Source of the DNA: Schizochytrium sp. TIO01
Taxonomy: Eukaryota > Sar > Bigyra > Thraustochytrida > Thraustochytriidae
DNA length: 64,000 nt
Assembly: GCA_004764695.1 (NCBI GenBank)
Contig: SMSO01000014.1
Span: 4,990,845-5,054,844 of the forward strand
Reading direction: 5' to 3'
Part shown: positions 45,368 through 56,569 of the stretch, piece by piece
How the letters are laid out: each line of letters opens with the position of its first letter
How positions within the stretch are numbered: the first letter of the stretch is position 1
Program-made: the position numbers and the translations under genes
The notes under the pieces: generated by a model
Seen by the model: only the letters and a program-made list of their open reading frames with translations
The model's database searches: none
What the model was told of the DNA's origin: nothing

Positions 45368-48042
45368 AGTGCGATAGTCGGAGCGACAACTGGCGCCGCG
45401 GCGCCGGAGCGGTCTGGCTGGCGGCGGGCGGCTGCTGGTTGATTATCTGGACTGATCTAGCGACGTCTTTTTTCCTTTTACTTTCTTCGCTTTACTGCCT
45501 TCGCATTAAAGGTAATAAATACTAGATAATGCATAGTAGTCCCTACATCAAGAAGAAGTAGTCTTGGAGTAAACACGCAAAACTTATATAAAATCAGAGC
45601 ACAAGCCAAAGCTGATCTCATCACCGACGTCCATATTACAGACTTTTTGGAGCGTAGACATTTGTTCGCAAAGAATTCCTTAGATTTCATGAAGGTTTAG
45701 ATCGTTTAACTATTGACATTTTAAAATTGGGTGTGGATACGGATATTTTTTGCAACTGGCACTGACAAGAAAACTTAGTCTGTTGCGGACTGTGAGTTGT
45801 GGAGATGGGAGGAAAGGAAAAGTGCTGATGACATGGAGCGAGGAAGAAAGTTAAGGGAGGTGATAGAAGGAAATTCGGGGCAGAATCTATGAACATGCGT
45901 TCTGCGCTATCTTGTTTCGAGTTGTAAAAAGAAAAGCGGAAACGAAAAATGAGCAAGATCCTTTTTTTTTTCTTCTTTTTTTTCCCAAGCTGTTGTTGAA
46001 CGTTGAACAATCTACGCACACCAAAACGTACTGTACATTCGGTAAAATGTAATGCAGGGTCGCCAAAACGACATGGAGGTATGGGTGAGATTCAGAGGAG
46101 AATTCCAGTCCTGGTTTGGGTGTAAAACTGATTGAAATGGGTGAGAAATGGGGGTTTATGTGAAGATATGGTCGAGAGGGGACGATTTGACAGTCCTTCA
46201 GAAGATGGACCGTGGTCACGAGAAACCATGTTGTGCCGCGAGAGCTTTCTGCCTTGCGGAATCAAAATTAGAGGCGAATAACTGGCATCGAGCTGGTGGC
46301 CGGGAAGAGTGCTGCAGTGCTGTACTTCTTCACGGAACTCCAGGACACTATTTGACTCGCGCGCAAGAAGGTAAACGGGCGCCAAGCTATGATTAAAGAA
46401 ATACACGGATAAGTTTCGTTGAACATGTACTTTGTTATGGGTAAAGGGAGCCCTGCGGAAAGTGGGAACACGAGTGTATGAGGACTAGAAACTGTAAGAT
46501 GATCGTGGTTTGAAGTAAGTGCACACACTGTAAAATGTCTGTATGTGTCTTGGAAAGGACAGTGTGAGAAGCAGGAAACGCGCTGGTCGTCTGGCATGGG
46601 GATACGGAAGCGGGTTGGGTTGCAAAGGGTTGATTGGGGCTCCCAATGGCATTAGAGGGGGCGGGAATACCGGTGTTAGAATCTCTGTGAGGTATTTAGC
46701 TTCATAGCCTTCGAGTTTGTGTATATGTACTAGCATCAACACGGAGTTTGAGAACCAGTCTCTTAATCGTAGCGAGATTGCACGTAACCTGGTAATGTTT
46801 CTTATTTATACGTATATAATTGTGTGTATATGAAGGCCAACAAGAAGGAAGCAAGCAAGGAGGTCTTGCGAACAAGCTTTTGGCCGTGGAAAGTAGAGAG
46901 ATCCTGGGAGGCAAAGAATTGTAGACGGAGAATGAAATGGTCTCAACAGGCATATTTAGGATAAGAAATATCATGGCTTTGCGTAACGAGGCTCTCCATG
47001 TGAGGCTCTTCTTTTTTACTTACTCTGCTTAGCTTGCTTTGCTAAGCAAGGTTAGTCAAACCTGCAGTAGAATGACGATTCATTTTTCGCAGGAGTAGTT
47101 TTCAAGGTCCGAGGTTTAAGGTATTTTGCTTAGCTTGTTTGCTAAGCAAGGAAAGTCAAACCTGCACTAGGATTCCCTTTTCGCAGGAGTATTTTTCGAG
47201 GTCCGAGGTTTAAGGTATTGCACACTCTATCTCGGTCTTCCTACCTAAACCAAACAAACGTATTCATGTCTGGGGCTGAGCAAGGCCCAAAGTCCACGCC
47301 ACAAGCAAAGGGCAGTTACAAATCGTAGAGGGACATACAGGGCGTTAACAGCTTGTTTCTCTCTAGTCCAGCACCAGTATTTGAAACCAATATTAAGATT
47401 TATGTATCTGATGATGGTCTCAATATCAAGTTAAATATGCAATGTGAGCAGGAAAAGTATTAAATCCCAAGAGATAATGAGAACAAACAGAAATAAAAAA
47501 CTACCTGCATACGCCAAGGTATATGAAGAAAGGATGAGTTTTGAAATATAGATAAAGATTATATGATAACTATCAGCAGTAGGTAACGAGTTCTTACATT
47601 ATCTCTACAGCTAAGCGGTCGTAATTTTCACAACAAAAGATAGAGACATTCTGTTAAAAATTGCTTTTGCACGAAGCATGAAGCCGCCAGCATCCTCGCA
47701 TCCATAATGCATAATGAAATCAATAAAACCTCTAGAGGAAATAGAGTTTCAAGGTGCAGATGATGATGATGATGATGATATGATGATGCGTGGCGCGCAA
47801 AGAGAAAGATAACATAATGCAATTAGATGCAGGTTTGTATGGGCCATGGTAAAGAGATTGTGGGTGGATTGTTTTTTTGGAGGGGGGGGGAGGGTTCTGT
47901 GTGTCAAGAAATTCTTGAAAACAGAAGCAAGTAATGGAGGGAGGGTTCATCGTCGGAAGAAGTATATAATCGTCGGAGATGGTTTGTTTTGCGAGTGCGT
48001 GAGCGATCTCTCGCGAAACCGCACTGACTTGGTGGTGCCAAT
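45368..48042. other. Tandem spacer between SHMT and GCN5
   Basis: 2.7 kb with no supported gene. It contains T-rich tracts (45960-45985), the paired hairpin repeat at 47026-47219 and a GAT array (47759-47787). The frames at 46268-46742 and 47846-48046 lack recognisable domains. The right end should hold the SHMT 3' UTR and the left end the GCN5 promoter. Confidence 0.5.
47026..47219. repeat. Two tandem ~100 bp units, each with a perfect hairpin
   Basis: Unit 1 (47026-47126) and unit 2 (47127-47219) share TGCTTAGC, loop, GCTAAGCAAGG, then GTCAAACCTGCA, then TTTTCGCAGGAGTA, then AGGTCCGAGGTTTAAGGTATT. Each has an 8 bp perfect stem (TGCTTAGC with GCTAAGCA; loop 7 nt in unit 1 and 6 nt in unit 2). 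A second pairing, CCTGC with GCAGG, is preserved in both copies, while the intervening loop differs in sequence and length. It could be a structured RNA element or a protein-binding repeat. It lies about 0.8 kb beyond the SHMT stop and 1.7 kb upstream of GCN5. Confidence 0.85.
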
Positions 48043-49410
48043 TTAGAAGCCGAGGCCAGGCATGGGGAACGGGTTGGCAAATGCGTGGACGTCCTCCTTG
48101 AGCTGCTCAAGGTCAGCGTTGTTGTCAAGGCCGGCCTTGAAGTCCTTGAGCGCCTTTCCGCGCTCCTCCTGGATCTTGGCGGCAATCTGCACGGCGCGGT
48201 GGAGGAATTCGGCAACCTTCTCGAAGTCAGACTCCACAAAGCCGCGGGTGGTGAGGGCAGGGGTTCCGATGCGGACTCCACCGGGGGAAAGAGCAGACTT
48301 GTCACCAGGGACAGCGTTCTTGTTGAGGGTGATGTGGCATCTGTCACAGAGGGTCTCAATCTTGGATCCGGTGATGCCTTGCGGGCGAAGATCCCAGAGG
48401 AGGAGGTGGTTGTCGGTACCGCCGGTAGCGAGGCTGTATCCGTACTTGTTGAGGGCGGCTCCGAGGGCCTGGGCGTTCTTGCGGACCTGGACTGCGTACT
48501 GCTTGAACTCGGGGCTCATGACCTCCTTGAGCTGAGTGGCGATGGCTCCGATGGCGTTCTCGTGGGGGCCACCCTGAAGACCGGGGAAGACGGCAGCGTC
48601 AACCTTGGGTCCGAAGTTGCGCTCGTCCTTGCGGTAAAAGATCATAGCAGCGCGGGGTCCACGGAGGGACTTGTGGGTGGTGGTGGTGACGATGTCAGCG
48701 AAATCGAAGGGGCTTACGGCCTCCTCGGTGGCGACGAGGCCAGAAATGTGAGCCATGTCGCAGAGAAGGAGGGCTCCGTTCTCGTCGGCGATCTCGCGGA
48801 AGCGCTTGTAGTCCCACTCGCGAGGGTATGCAGAGCCACCGCAGATGATGAGGGCGGGCTTGTAGGTGCGAGCGAGGTCGGCAAGACGGTCGAAGTCAAT
48901 GAGGCCGGTCTCGGGGTGCACGGTGTAAGGAAGACTCTCGAAGTAGACTGAGGTAGCGGAGATGGCCTTGCGCTCGCCGGTCTTCTTGTCGAGCGTGTAG
49001 AAGCCGTGGGTGAGGTGGCCTCCAGAGGGAAGGTCAAGGCCCATGATGCGGTCGTGCGGCTTGAGCACGGCGGTGAAGGCAGCAAAGTTGGCGGGGGATC
49101 CACTGTACGGGGCCACGTTCACGCCCCAGTTCTCGGGGTTAAGACGGTATGCCTTCAAGGCGCGGTCCATGCACATGGTCTCGACCTTGTCAATGATCTG
49201 GTTGCCACCGTAGTAACGCTTGCCGGGCATGCCCTCGGCGTACTTGTTGGTGAGGCAGCTGCCGAGGGTCTCCATGACGGCAGTGGAGGTGAAGTTCTCA
49301 CTGGCGATGAGCTCGAGACCGCCGCGCTGACGGGCACGCTCATCGGCGATGAGGGCGAAGAGCTCGGGGTCGTGCTCTTCGAGCGACTTCTGGCCAATCA
49401 GCTGCGACAT
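48043..49410 (-). CDS. Serine hydroxymethyltransferase, cytosolic type
   Basis: Pyridoxal-phosphate enzyme that converts serine and tetrahydrofolate to glycine and methylene-tetrahydrofolate, feeding one-carbon metabolism. It has 455 residues with no targeting extension, so it is probably cytosolic. Family blocks are complete: [11 protein letters not shown] (about 32-42), [16 protein letters not shown] (about 55-70), [13 protein letters not shown] (about 125-137), [10 protein letters not shown] (about 218-227) and the PLP-binding Lys in [13 protein letters not shown] (Lys about 247). [12 protein letters not shown] and [13 protein letters not shown] follow. Codon use is strongly C-ending, like cyclophilin. 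The long frame on the opposite strand (48085-48951) mirrors this gene and is not supported. Confidence 0.97.
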   Translation of the reverse strand: MSQLIGQKSLEEHDPELFALIADERARQRGGLELIASENFTSTAVMETLGSCLTNKYAEGMPGKRYYGGNQIIDKVETMCMDRALKAYRLNPENWGVNVAPYSGSPANFAAFTAVLKPHDRIMGLDLPSGGHLTHGFYTLDKKTGERKAISATSVYFESLPYTVHPETGLIDFDRLADLARTYKPALIICGGSAYPREWDYKRFREIADENGALLLCDMAHISGLVATEEAVSPFDFADIVTTTTHKSLRGPRAAMIFYRKDERNFGPKVDAAVFPGLQGGPHENAIGAIATQLKEVMSPEFKQYAVQVRKNAQALGAALNKYGYSLATGGTDNHLLLWDLRPQGITGSKIETLCDRCHITLNKNAVPGDKSALSPGGVRIGTPALTTRGFVESDFEKVAEFLHRAVQIAAKIQEERGKALKDFKAGLDNNADLEQLKEDVHAFANPFPMPGLGF

Positions 49411-50281
49411 TGTGCAAGAAAAGAGAGTCCGGGATCGACGTGCAAAAAGCGGCGATAAAGGGGTTGATTACGGGTTTGCTGCGATCCACCTCGATCTGCT
49501 TGCTCTCGTTTCTTCTTTCGCTCTGCTTTGCTGTGCCAATTCCTTTATCATGCCTTACACAGCCTTAGTCACATACAACAAACAAACAAACAAACAAACA
49601 AACAAACAAACAAACAAACAGCCAAAGATAAAACTATTGTAACATTTAAAAAGCAACAAAACATTTTTTTATTAAAAGCGCTTTATTTCTAAAGCTTTAT
49701 TTAGAACGCTTTTATAAAATAAAAGTAAATTAAATTAAATTAAATTAAATCAATAAATAAAACTTTTGAGAAGTGATCCTTCTCCACTTTTAGCCATTCT
49801 GCTATTGCGGCGCTTAGCACGTGTAATGAAAGGCAGTTTAGTGTACTCTTTCTTTTCCAACATTTTTACGATCGACCGCTGCGCTCGCTGCTTTCTGCCC
49901 TTCCCCTGTCTGTACTTGGCTGAGCTGCGTCGAAAGCAGGCAGCCAGCCAGAGGCCTGGCGAGGCGGCGAGGGAGCGCAGAGACACCCTGCTTCTCGAAG
50001 GGCAGCTAGCTAGCTAGCTAGCTAGCTTGCTTGCTTTCTTCGAACGCAGCAGTAGCGGCAGCCGCTTTGGAGGACTCCGTTGTTTCGGTAGTTTGGATTC
50101 TCTCTCTGTTCCTCCTAATTGGAGGATCGAAGTCCTCTCTTCGGCATAAATGAGTCAATCTATGGCTCAATCAATCAATCCATCAATCCATCAATCAATC
50201 AATGAACGAATGAGTGAATGAGTGAATGAGAGTAACGAATGCGTACGATGAACAGACTCATATTGGAGAAGCGAAGAAATC

Positions 50282-50357
50282 AATGCAATGCAATGCAACG
50301 CAACGCAATGCAATGCAATGCAATGCAATGCAATGCAATGCAAAGCAAAGCAAAGCA
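50282..50357. repeat. (GCAAT)n then (GCAAA)n array
   Basis: About 15 pentamers of GCAAT/GCAAC, ending in three GCAAA units. Same family as the arrays at 31784, 32980 and 33214. Confidence 0.93.
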
Positions 50358-51199
50358 TGATATAACTGGCCCTTCTCTGACGCCTAAGACTACCTACTGC
50401 GCAATAGGCCCCTGGAGTGGCCAGAGATGAAAGTCCTTTCCTTTCTTTCTTTCTTTCTTTCTTTCCTTCTTTCTCTCAGAAGGCTTTTGGAGGGAGCGCA
50501 TGTAATCTTTTACATGGCGGAACAAAGATGGGTTTGCGGTAGCCGCCCCCTAGGGTGTTCTACGGCGCCGCCAGTTAGTTGGAGACTTTGATTCTTCTTT
50601 TTTAGCACCACGAGTTATGTATGTATGTATGTATGGGAAACGTTTTTGTTTGATTGCATTAGTTTTAATAGAAATCATCGATGGGCGAGTTTCTTCTTTC
50701 TTGCGAGTTCTATGTTGGCTGATTGATCTCCCTCCAGCCGTAGCCTGGATGGACCTCGAGGCCAGGCTCGCGAAAGGACAGGCAGCCGGGGCCAGAGCCT
50801 GCGGCGCCTCGACCACGGCGCGAGAGCAGCCGCCCGCCCTCCGCCGCGTCTGCAGCGGCGGAAACTGTCTGTCTGCCTTCTCTCGCGCGATGGAGACTGA
50901 CAAAGCTACAGTATCATTCATTCATTCATTCATTCATTCATATTTACATTTCTTCTTCTTCTTCTTTCTTTTCTTCTTCTTTTAATTGAAACTAATTTAG
51001 CGCTTATCTTTCCAATGGAATCATCGACTTTTAAAAGGACCAACGAAAGGACTTCGAACGTTTCTTTCTTTTTAAAAGAAACAAAGAAACAAAGAAAGAA
51101 AAAAAGGCACTGGACTCCGAAGGATTTTGTGCCCCAGAAAGGCGGAAAAACCATCATCTCCCGCAGAGGGCAAGAGCTCGCACCGGTAGGGCCATCCCA

Positions 51200-51830
51200 G
51201 CCTAAACGCTAGGAGTGTCCGAGGGCGCCCTCCTCGATCGAGGGCCCAGCGCCAGCCCGCCTCAGGCCGTGCAGCCGCGGCGGGAGGGGCAGAGGCGGGC
51301 TGGCGAGGGAGCCTGGCCCCCAGGCGGGCCCCAGGGGCTGCCGGGCGCCGGCCTGCGCCAGGAAACGCGCCCGGCGGCAGCCCTTTGGCAGCGCTGCGGC
51401 AGTTCTGCGGCGCATTGCAAAAGGGCAGACATAGCTTTCTGCCCTTTGGCCAATATGGGGCGCCGCGCGGGTGTGCGGCGCAGGATTAGATACAGGTTTA
51501 ATAGGGGGCCCGCGCGCCAAAACTCGTGGCCACGCTCGTTCCTCGCGGTTCGCCCCCGGAAGACCGCCGCTCCCGCCGTGGCAGCCAGGCAGACGACAAG
51601 GCAGGCAAGAAGGCAGGCCAGGCCGCCTCGCAGGAGCGGCAGCCTGCCACAGCCAGGCCCGCGGGAGCGGCAGCCGGCTCCGGAGGCGGCGCAGGCCCCC
51701 CCCCCGGAGCGCTCGCAGCCACACATCGGCGCAGCAGACGGAGAATATAGGGACCCGCCACCAACTCCCGCCGTGCCATTTAGAGACGCCAGAGCCGGTA
51801 CTATATACCGCATTCCGCGCGGTGAGTGGC
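51200..51830. other. GC-rich island with a perfect 10 bp hairpin
   Basis: A 600-base island of very high GC in an otherwise moderate spacer. It contains AAAGGGCAGA (51420-51429), an 8-base loop and TCTGCCCTTT (51438-51447), a perfect inverted repeat, plus another GCCCTTTGGC about 60 bases upstream. Long frames exist on both strands in several phases, as expected from GC content alone. Confidence 0.6.
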
Positions 51831-53402
51831 GGGGGAGTTTTGGACAGAGGGGGGCTGGATGGGGTTTGAGAAACAGCGCCTGATTTTGGACGCGGCGGGG
51901 TCCCTTTTAGACGTACCGGAGCGGGTTTTAGGACGTGGGACCCAGGCGCGGGGAGACCATGGTGGCGAGGGGAGGTGTGTGCTGAGTGCCGTGAAATGAC
52001 GATGATGGCGAAAGAAGCAGAGAAGAGCAGAGAAGAGCAGAGAAGAGCAGAGAGCTCGAAGGGGAACGAGTGACGTCGCGAACGATTGATTGGCTGGCGT
52101 GGCCGGCTTGGAGGGAGCGGGTGTGGCAGCGGGCAAAGAATCAGGCACGCAGACAGGCACGAAGCGAGAGAGAGAGAGATCTCTCAATTGAGCTCGTGCA
52201 GATTGACGCTTGGAGCAGGTACCTTTTTTTGCTTTTTGGAGATGACTTGCACACGAAGCAAGCAATTGTGCGCTGCAGGGAGCAACGTTCGCAATACCTT
52301 TGGTCGACGGGCTGCTAACTAGGTGCGGCAGACCGCGGTGACTTCTCGATTGGCGGGCATCGATCGACAATGCATGCTTGACGATGAGGAGTGGGTCGTG
52401 TATCTACCTCTATATCAATCTATCTCTATATCGATCCATCGATCGATCTATTCATCCATCCATCCATCGAGGTCTTCTTCGCTCGTAGGCAAGTCGAAGT
52501 AGTCAGAGGGAGGTCATCTGTGAATGCATGGTGACTGTAAGAGGCGGCTTTCGCAGAACGATGCGCAGCGAATCACAGGCGACGAGCTGCTCCTCCGTTG
52601 ATAGTCACGTCGAGGATATTTGGGAACGAACCTTGACCTTCTACATTCCTTTCAGGCTCATGCACTCTGCAGAATGTAGCTGCAAAGTACGACTTATGTG
52701 ACACCCCCCTCTAGGCGATGGAAGATGGAGGCACCAATCCCGCAACCTTGCCTGGTGTTGCAAAACGTGCTTCTCGAAGGATCCCAACAGCAGCAGCACC
52801 ACCACCACCAGCAGCAGCACCAGCAGAAGCACCAAGCGGCAAGTGGCATTGGCACATTCACAGCATGTATCAGACGAGGCTTCTGAATGGCGAGCCTGGA
52901 CCCGGAAAGTTAAAGCCCCATAAACCATGTCTTCGCCGAGAGCTGTGTTTTGCTTTCGTGAACTTGGGCCATGATCCGTGATCCGTAGCCCCGTGTTCTC
53001 ACAATGTACTACGACTACCACCTCCCGAGTGCTCACTCACTCCTTCACGCGTGGGATCTGCGTTGCAGTCGAGCACCCGAGGCTGAGTGCGCTCTTGTTC
53101 TTCCAGGCGCGGTGCCAGCGTACCATCAGCAGAGCAGACAGTGCGGCCAAACTAAACGAGGCGGCATCCCCTTTGAAAGGGGCTGCTGCACTGACTCGGA
53201 TTGCGCCTACTATTGCAAGAACTTACAGGATAACCAATATAAAGTCCCGACCAATCGTCCTATCCTTTGAAGGTTGCTACCATGATGGTCTCACACCAAG
53301 AAATCCCTATTGCACCTTTTAAAAGGCTCACTCTGCATTCAGCGAATCATATTACTATAGGAAGATTGAAGATCTACTAAAGGGCCAGCAAGAGGAAAGT
53401 TT

Positions 53403-53450
53403 TTAGTTTTTGGTTTTTAGTTTTTAGTTTTTAGTTTTTGGTTTTTTAAT
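53403..53450. repeat. TTTTTAG / TTTTTGG heptamer array
   Basis: About seven heptamers alternating TTTTTAG and TTTTTGG. It superficially recalls a telomere unit but has too few Gs and is internal, so I treat it as an ordinary microsatellite. Confidence 0.85.
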
Positions 53451-54535
53451 AGGCTAAAGAGAACTACTTTATTTTTATATTGTTTTGTTATTTTTTAGTT
53501 TTTAAGTTTTTCAAAAAAAAAAGAAAAAAATGTTTTTTTTTTGTATCACTTTTATCATCATACTCTAGAGGAGATGATCGTATGATTTAGTTTTTATTTT
53601 TTGTAATCAAAATAACAATAATGGCGTTTGTTTACAAGCTTGACCATCAACCATCGTGTTCATGATCACTCATCATAAAATAAACATGGTATGGAAAGAA
53701 ATCAGGAGGCAGGGTGGCAGGGAAGGCCTGCCTGTATCAAACAGGCGAAAGACCGGCTGCAGCGATGGCGAGCCGGATTGGCAGCCTAATTCCCGTCTGT
53801 GCTTTGCTGCCCAACTTGACTATCGTGTTTTCGCGCAATCAATATAATACTACATTGGCCCATAAAAGATAGGACAAACAAGACTACGTTTGTACGGGAA
53901 AATGTTTATTCTTCTCTTTAAAATTTCAAGTTCTTTAATATGTTTGTATGCCAATACTTTTCTTTTGATGAATTAACAAGGCTATATGTTGCTTACGAGT
54001 GCAGAAAAGACAACAGCGGCCAGAGTTTCAGAAAATATTGAGCTATTTATCAGCATCAAAAATTAGTCCAGAAGCAGATTATTGCCACAAATCACTCCAC
54101 CTGTTCTACTCATTATTTTCGCTCACTGCAAATCCCGTCTTCTTTATTTCCTTCAATAGGTTTTGGTTGGAACAACACGGTTGGACATACTGCACACTGC
54201 TTGCTATATGAGACTTTCATACAAAGTTAACAGTCACGAACATGTGAGATTTCCCACAAATGTTTGATGTCCAACCACACACACCTACACCGCATTTTTA
54301 GCAGCTTTACAGCCCTTGCTACATAGGAAAAGGAAACGAAATAAAATCTCACAAGACGTCCGCGCTACTTGCAAGTAGTGTAATTTGATCAGCTTTCCCT
54401 TGAGGTTTTCCGTGTTGCGAAGCCAACTCACTAAGTGCGTGCATGTGTGCTTGCGAGCATGTAGTGAAGTCTGATCGTCGCTTAAGGCAAAGCAAAATGA
54501 AAGTTGAACTTGGTGGTTGCGCACGCAATATATAT

Positions 54536-56569
54536 TTATGCAGGGAGGTTTTGAATAAGAAGTGCCTCTCGAAGGATACCATTAATCACGCCAGCAACCA
54601 CGTTTTTGTTTGAGGGAATATTAAGAATGCGCCTGTTCCCGGAGCCATCGGAGCTCCCGTCGCTGTCAGAGTTGAAAGTATCAAAACCTTCATTGCTATC
54701 ACCCTCGCCAGCGGGACCACCACCACTATCGTACTCACCACCGCCACCGCCCCCGCCACTACTGCTGCTACCAACAGCTTCTCCCTCGCCATTTTCATCG
54801 AACGAAGCCGAGGGTGATGAATCTTGATCATTGTTGCTGCTACTTGAGCTGGAGCCAGAAGGAGAACCAGAACTCTTCGACGGAGAAGTGTCTGACAGAG
54901 ATACTCGGGGGTCCACAATCGTCTCTTGGAAGTTGAAAAGAGGTGCAGCTTCACGAAGAGACTTGCGAATCTGCATTTTATTTTGAGGATCTAAGGTCAT
55001 CGCCTCAAGTGTGTGGATTTCCGACAACCTATCAGAGAAGCATGAAACTCCAGCTGTAAGATACGAGATTGCTTTCCAGTCAAGCTGAAGCCTGAAGGGT
55101 AGCGGGATATCATCAAAAAGTAAAATTGGCACACAACCAGCTCGAATTGCGTCATACAAAGTGGCGATACCCTCAATAAACGGATGGTCATTGCCACGGC
55201 GCATCACAAAGCAGTTCTCCGAGTGTTCCATGTTAAAGGCGTGCTGCTTTCTTGCGTCTATAAGACCACTAGGATGGTTGCGTCCCGAGATACGAGCCCT
55301 AGACTCAGTCAACTGGAACCCTATTGTTTTTAGAGACTTGATGGTGCTCGAATCCGGAAAGACCTCTTCAAAGAAGAATTGCGTACTGCGATCCATAATC
55401 TCGTCCTTTGATACATCAAACTTGATATAAGGGTTTGGCAAGAGAGGAACTGTAATGGCTTTATTTAAAACCGCCTGGCTGACTGAGCTCGACTTCCGTG
55501 CTTTTTTGCGCAGCTGCTTCTTAAATTGTTTGGGCATGAAAATCTCAGAGCTCATCAAGAAGTAAACATTTCCAAGCACAAGCTGCTGGAAAAGTTCGGG
55601 AGGCATGGAGTCTCGGCAACCTACCTCACCGTAAGGCCGAGAGTGAATGACCATGAAACGCCCACGGAGACTTTTGTCTGCCCACATGGGAAATTTATTC
55701 AGTGCATCCATCGCAGAGATCATGCGGTCTGTATGTGTCAGTTGTGCATCAGTAAGGAATGGGCAGTAATCTTGAAGCAAGCTTGAGTCGGGAAGCTCAT
55801 ACGAAACGTATGGCAGCAAACTAGGAATGATAAAATCTGCATCCTCCACTTTCGTGACACGATTTGGGTGTCGCTTGAGCCCGTCCAAGAGTGCAATATC
55901 TGTCAATGCGTATCGGAAGTTCTGGTTCTCGTGCACATTGGTGTTCATTAGGAGACTCTTCAAATCAAGTTCATTGCCCTCTTCAGGCAAAGGGACTTCC
56001 AAAACTGAGAAAAGACACTGAACAATCAGATTGGCATCTATTGCAGAACCCTCCTCATAGATATAAAACCTTCCATTGGGAATACTTGAGAACGGCTCCT
56101 TTACGAAATGATCCGCCTTGGTGGCCCACGTCGGAAGGTATGGATCTTCTTTAGAATGAATACAAATCGGTACTGGAGACATTGTGGGCGCAAGCATCGA
56201 ATCCTCGTCCTGTGTCGAGCCCTCGCCCGAAGATGGCGACCAATTCTTTTGGAAATCTAGATTTGAATCACTTGATCCAGAGGCTTCCCCTGCTTGGAAT
56301 TCAGTTTGCTGATCGTAGGCATCTAACGAGGGTGTGCTGACGGTCACAATCGTCGGTGCAAAATATTCTAGCAATTGAACACATACAAAACCAGCCAAAA
56401 CTCCAGCAGCGCAAAGCTTCAAGAATTCGAACATCGTCATACCTCCGCCACGCGTGCTGGTGCTTTGATTTCCCGATGTTGAGGACGTCGTACCCGCATT
56501 GCGAAGTGACCTGGCTTGCTCAATATCCTGATTGTAATCATCGCGATGCAATCTTCGGGTGCTTGACAT
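54536..56569 (-). CDS. Exostosin-family (GT47) glycosyltransferase
   Basis: Predicted type II Golgi membrane protein of 677 residues. A cytosolic tail (about 1-45) is followed by one membrane helix (about 47-70, FLKLCAAGVLAGFVCVQLLEYF) and a stem. The lumenal domain resembles exostosin: FYIYE (about 167-171), a WADKSLRGRFMVIHSRPYGEVG segment, and the C-terminal signature SENCFVMRRGNDHPFIEGIATLYDAIRAGCVPILLFDDIPLPF, which mirrors the family pattern CxRG then EA..AGCIPV then LPF. GT47 enzymes build glycans for the cell wall or matrix; the donor sugar cannot be read here. Thraustochytrids have a sulfated-galactan scale wall, so a wall role is plausible. The end (about 555-655) is an unusual Ser/Gly/Asp-rich region with glycine runs, then a short conserved-looking tail (RRILNIPSNKNVV). 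Confidence 0.85.
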   Translation of the reverse strand: MSSTRRLHRDDYNQDIEQARSLRNAGTTSSTSGNQSTSTRGGGMTMFEFLKLCAAGVLAGFVCVQLLEYFAPTIVTVSTPSLDAYDQQTEFQAGEASGSSDSNLDFQKNWSPSSGEGSTQDEDSMLAPTMSPVPICIHSKEDPYLPTWATKADHFVKEPFSSIPNGRFYIYEEGSAIDANLIVQCLFSVLEVPLPEEGNELDLKSLLMNTNVHENQNFRYALTDIALLDGLKRHPNRVTKVEDADFIIPSLLPYVSYELPDSSLLQDYCPFLTDAQLTHTDRMISAMDALNKFPMWADKSLRGRFMVIHSRPYGEVGCRDSMPPELFQQLVLGNVYFLMSSEIFMPKQFKKQLRKKARKSSSVSQAVLNKAITVPLLPNPYIKFDVSKDEIMDRSTQFFFEEVFPDSSTIKSLKTIGFQLTESRARISGRNHPSGLIDARKQHAFNMEHSENCFVMRRGNDHPFIEGIATLYDAIRAGCVPILLFDDIPLPFRLQLDWKAISYLTAGVSCFSDRLSEIHTLEAMTLDPQNKMQIRKSLREAAPLFNFQETIVDPRVSLSDTSPSKSSGSPSGSSSSSSNNDQDSSPSASFDENGEGEAVGSSSSGGGGGGGEYDSGGGPAGEGDSNEGFDTFNSDSDGSSDGSGNRRILNIPSNKNVVAGVINGILREALLIQNLPA

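Larger units (their letters stand above)
49411..54535. other. Repeat-rich spacer with a GC island
   Basis: No gene supported. Contents: AAAC array (49575-49620), TAAAT run (49725-49760), AGCT run (50003-50035), ATCA/TGAA text (50160-50230), GCAAT array (50282-50357), TTTC array (50438-50470), ATTC array (50914-50941), GC island (about 51200-51830), an AGAGAAGAGC decamer repeat (52017-52052), CAG/CAC repeats (52787-52832) and a TTTTTAG/TTTTTGG array (53403-53450). Overlapping frames on both strands of the GC island and a Cys-containing frame at 53004-53270 have no convincing domain. Confidence 0.55.

Noticed and set aside
48085-48951. Long 288-codon frame on the plus strand opposite SHMT
   Set aside because: Its long open length follows from the strongly C-ending codons of SHMT on the other strand. 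The same effect gives the plus-strand frames at 3518-4393, 39525-40337 and 21030-21647 (minus).
51209-51883. Several long overlapping frames in the GC island
   Set aside because: High GC removes stop codons in all phases; products are Pro/Arg/Gly/Ala-rich with no motif.
53004-53270. Cys-rich 88-codon frame resembling a small secreted protein
   Set aside because: No signal peptide, alternative phase equally open, no repeated Cys framework, and no neighbouring homologue.
53403-53450. TTTTTAG repeats considered as telomeric
   Set aside because: Internal position, too few guanines and mixed units; a simple microsatellite fits better.
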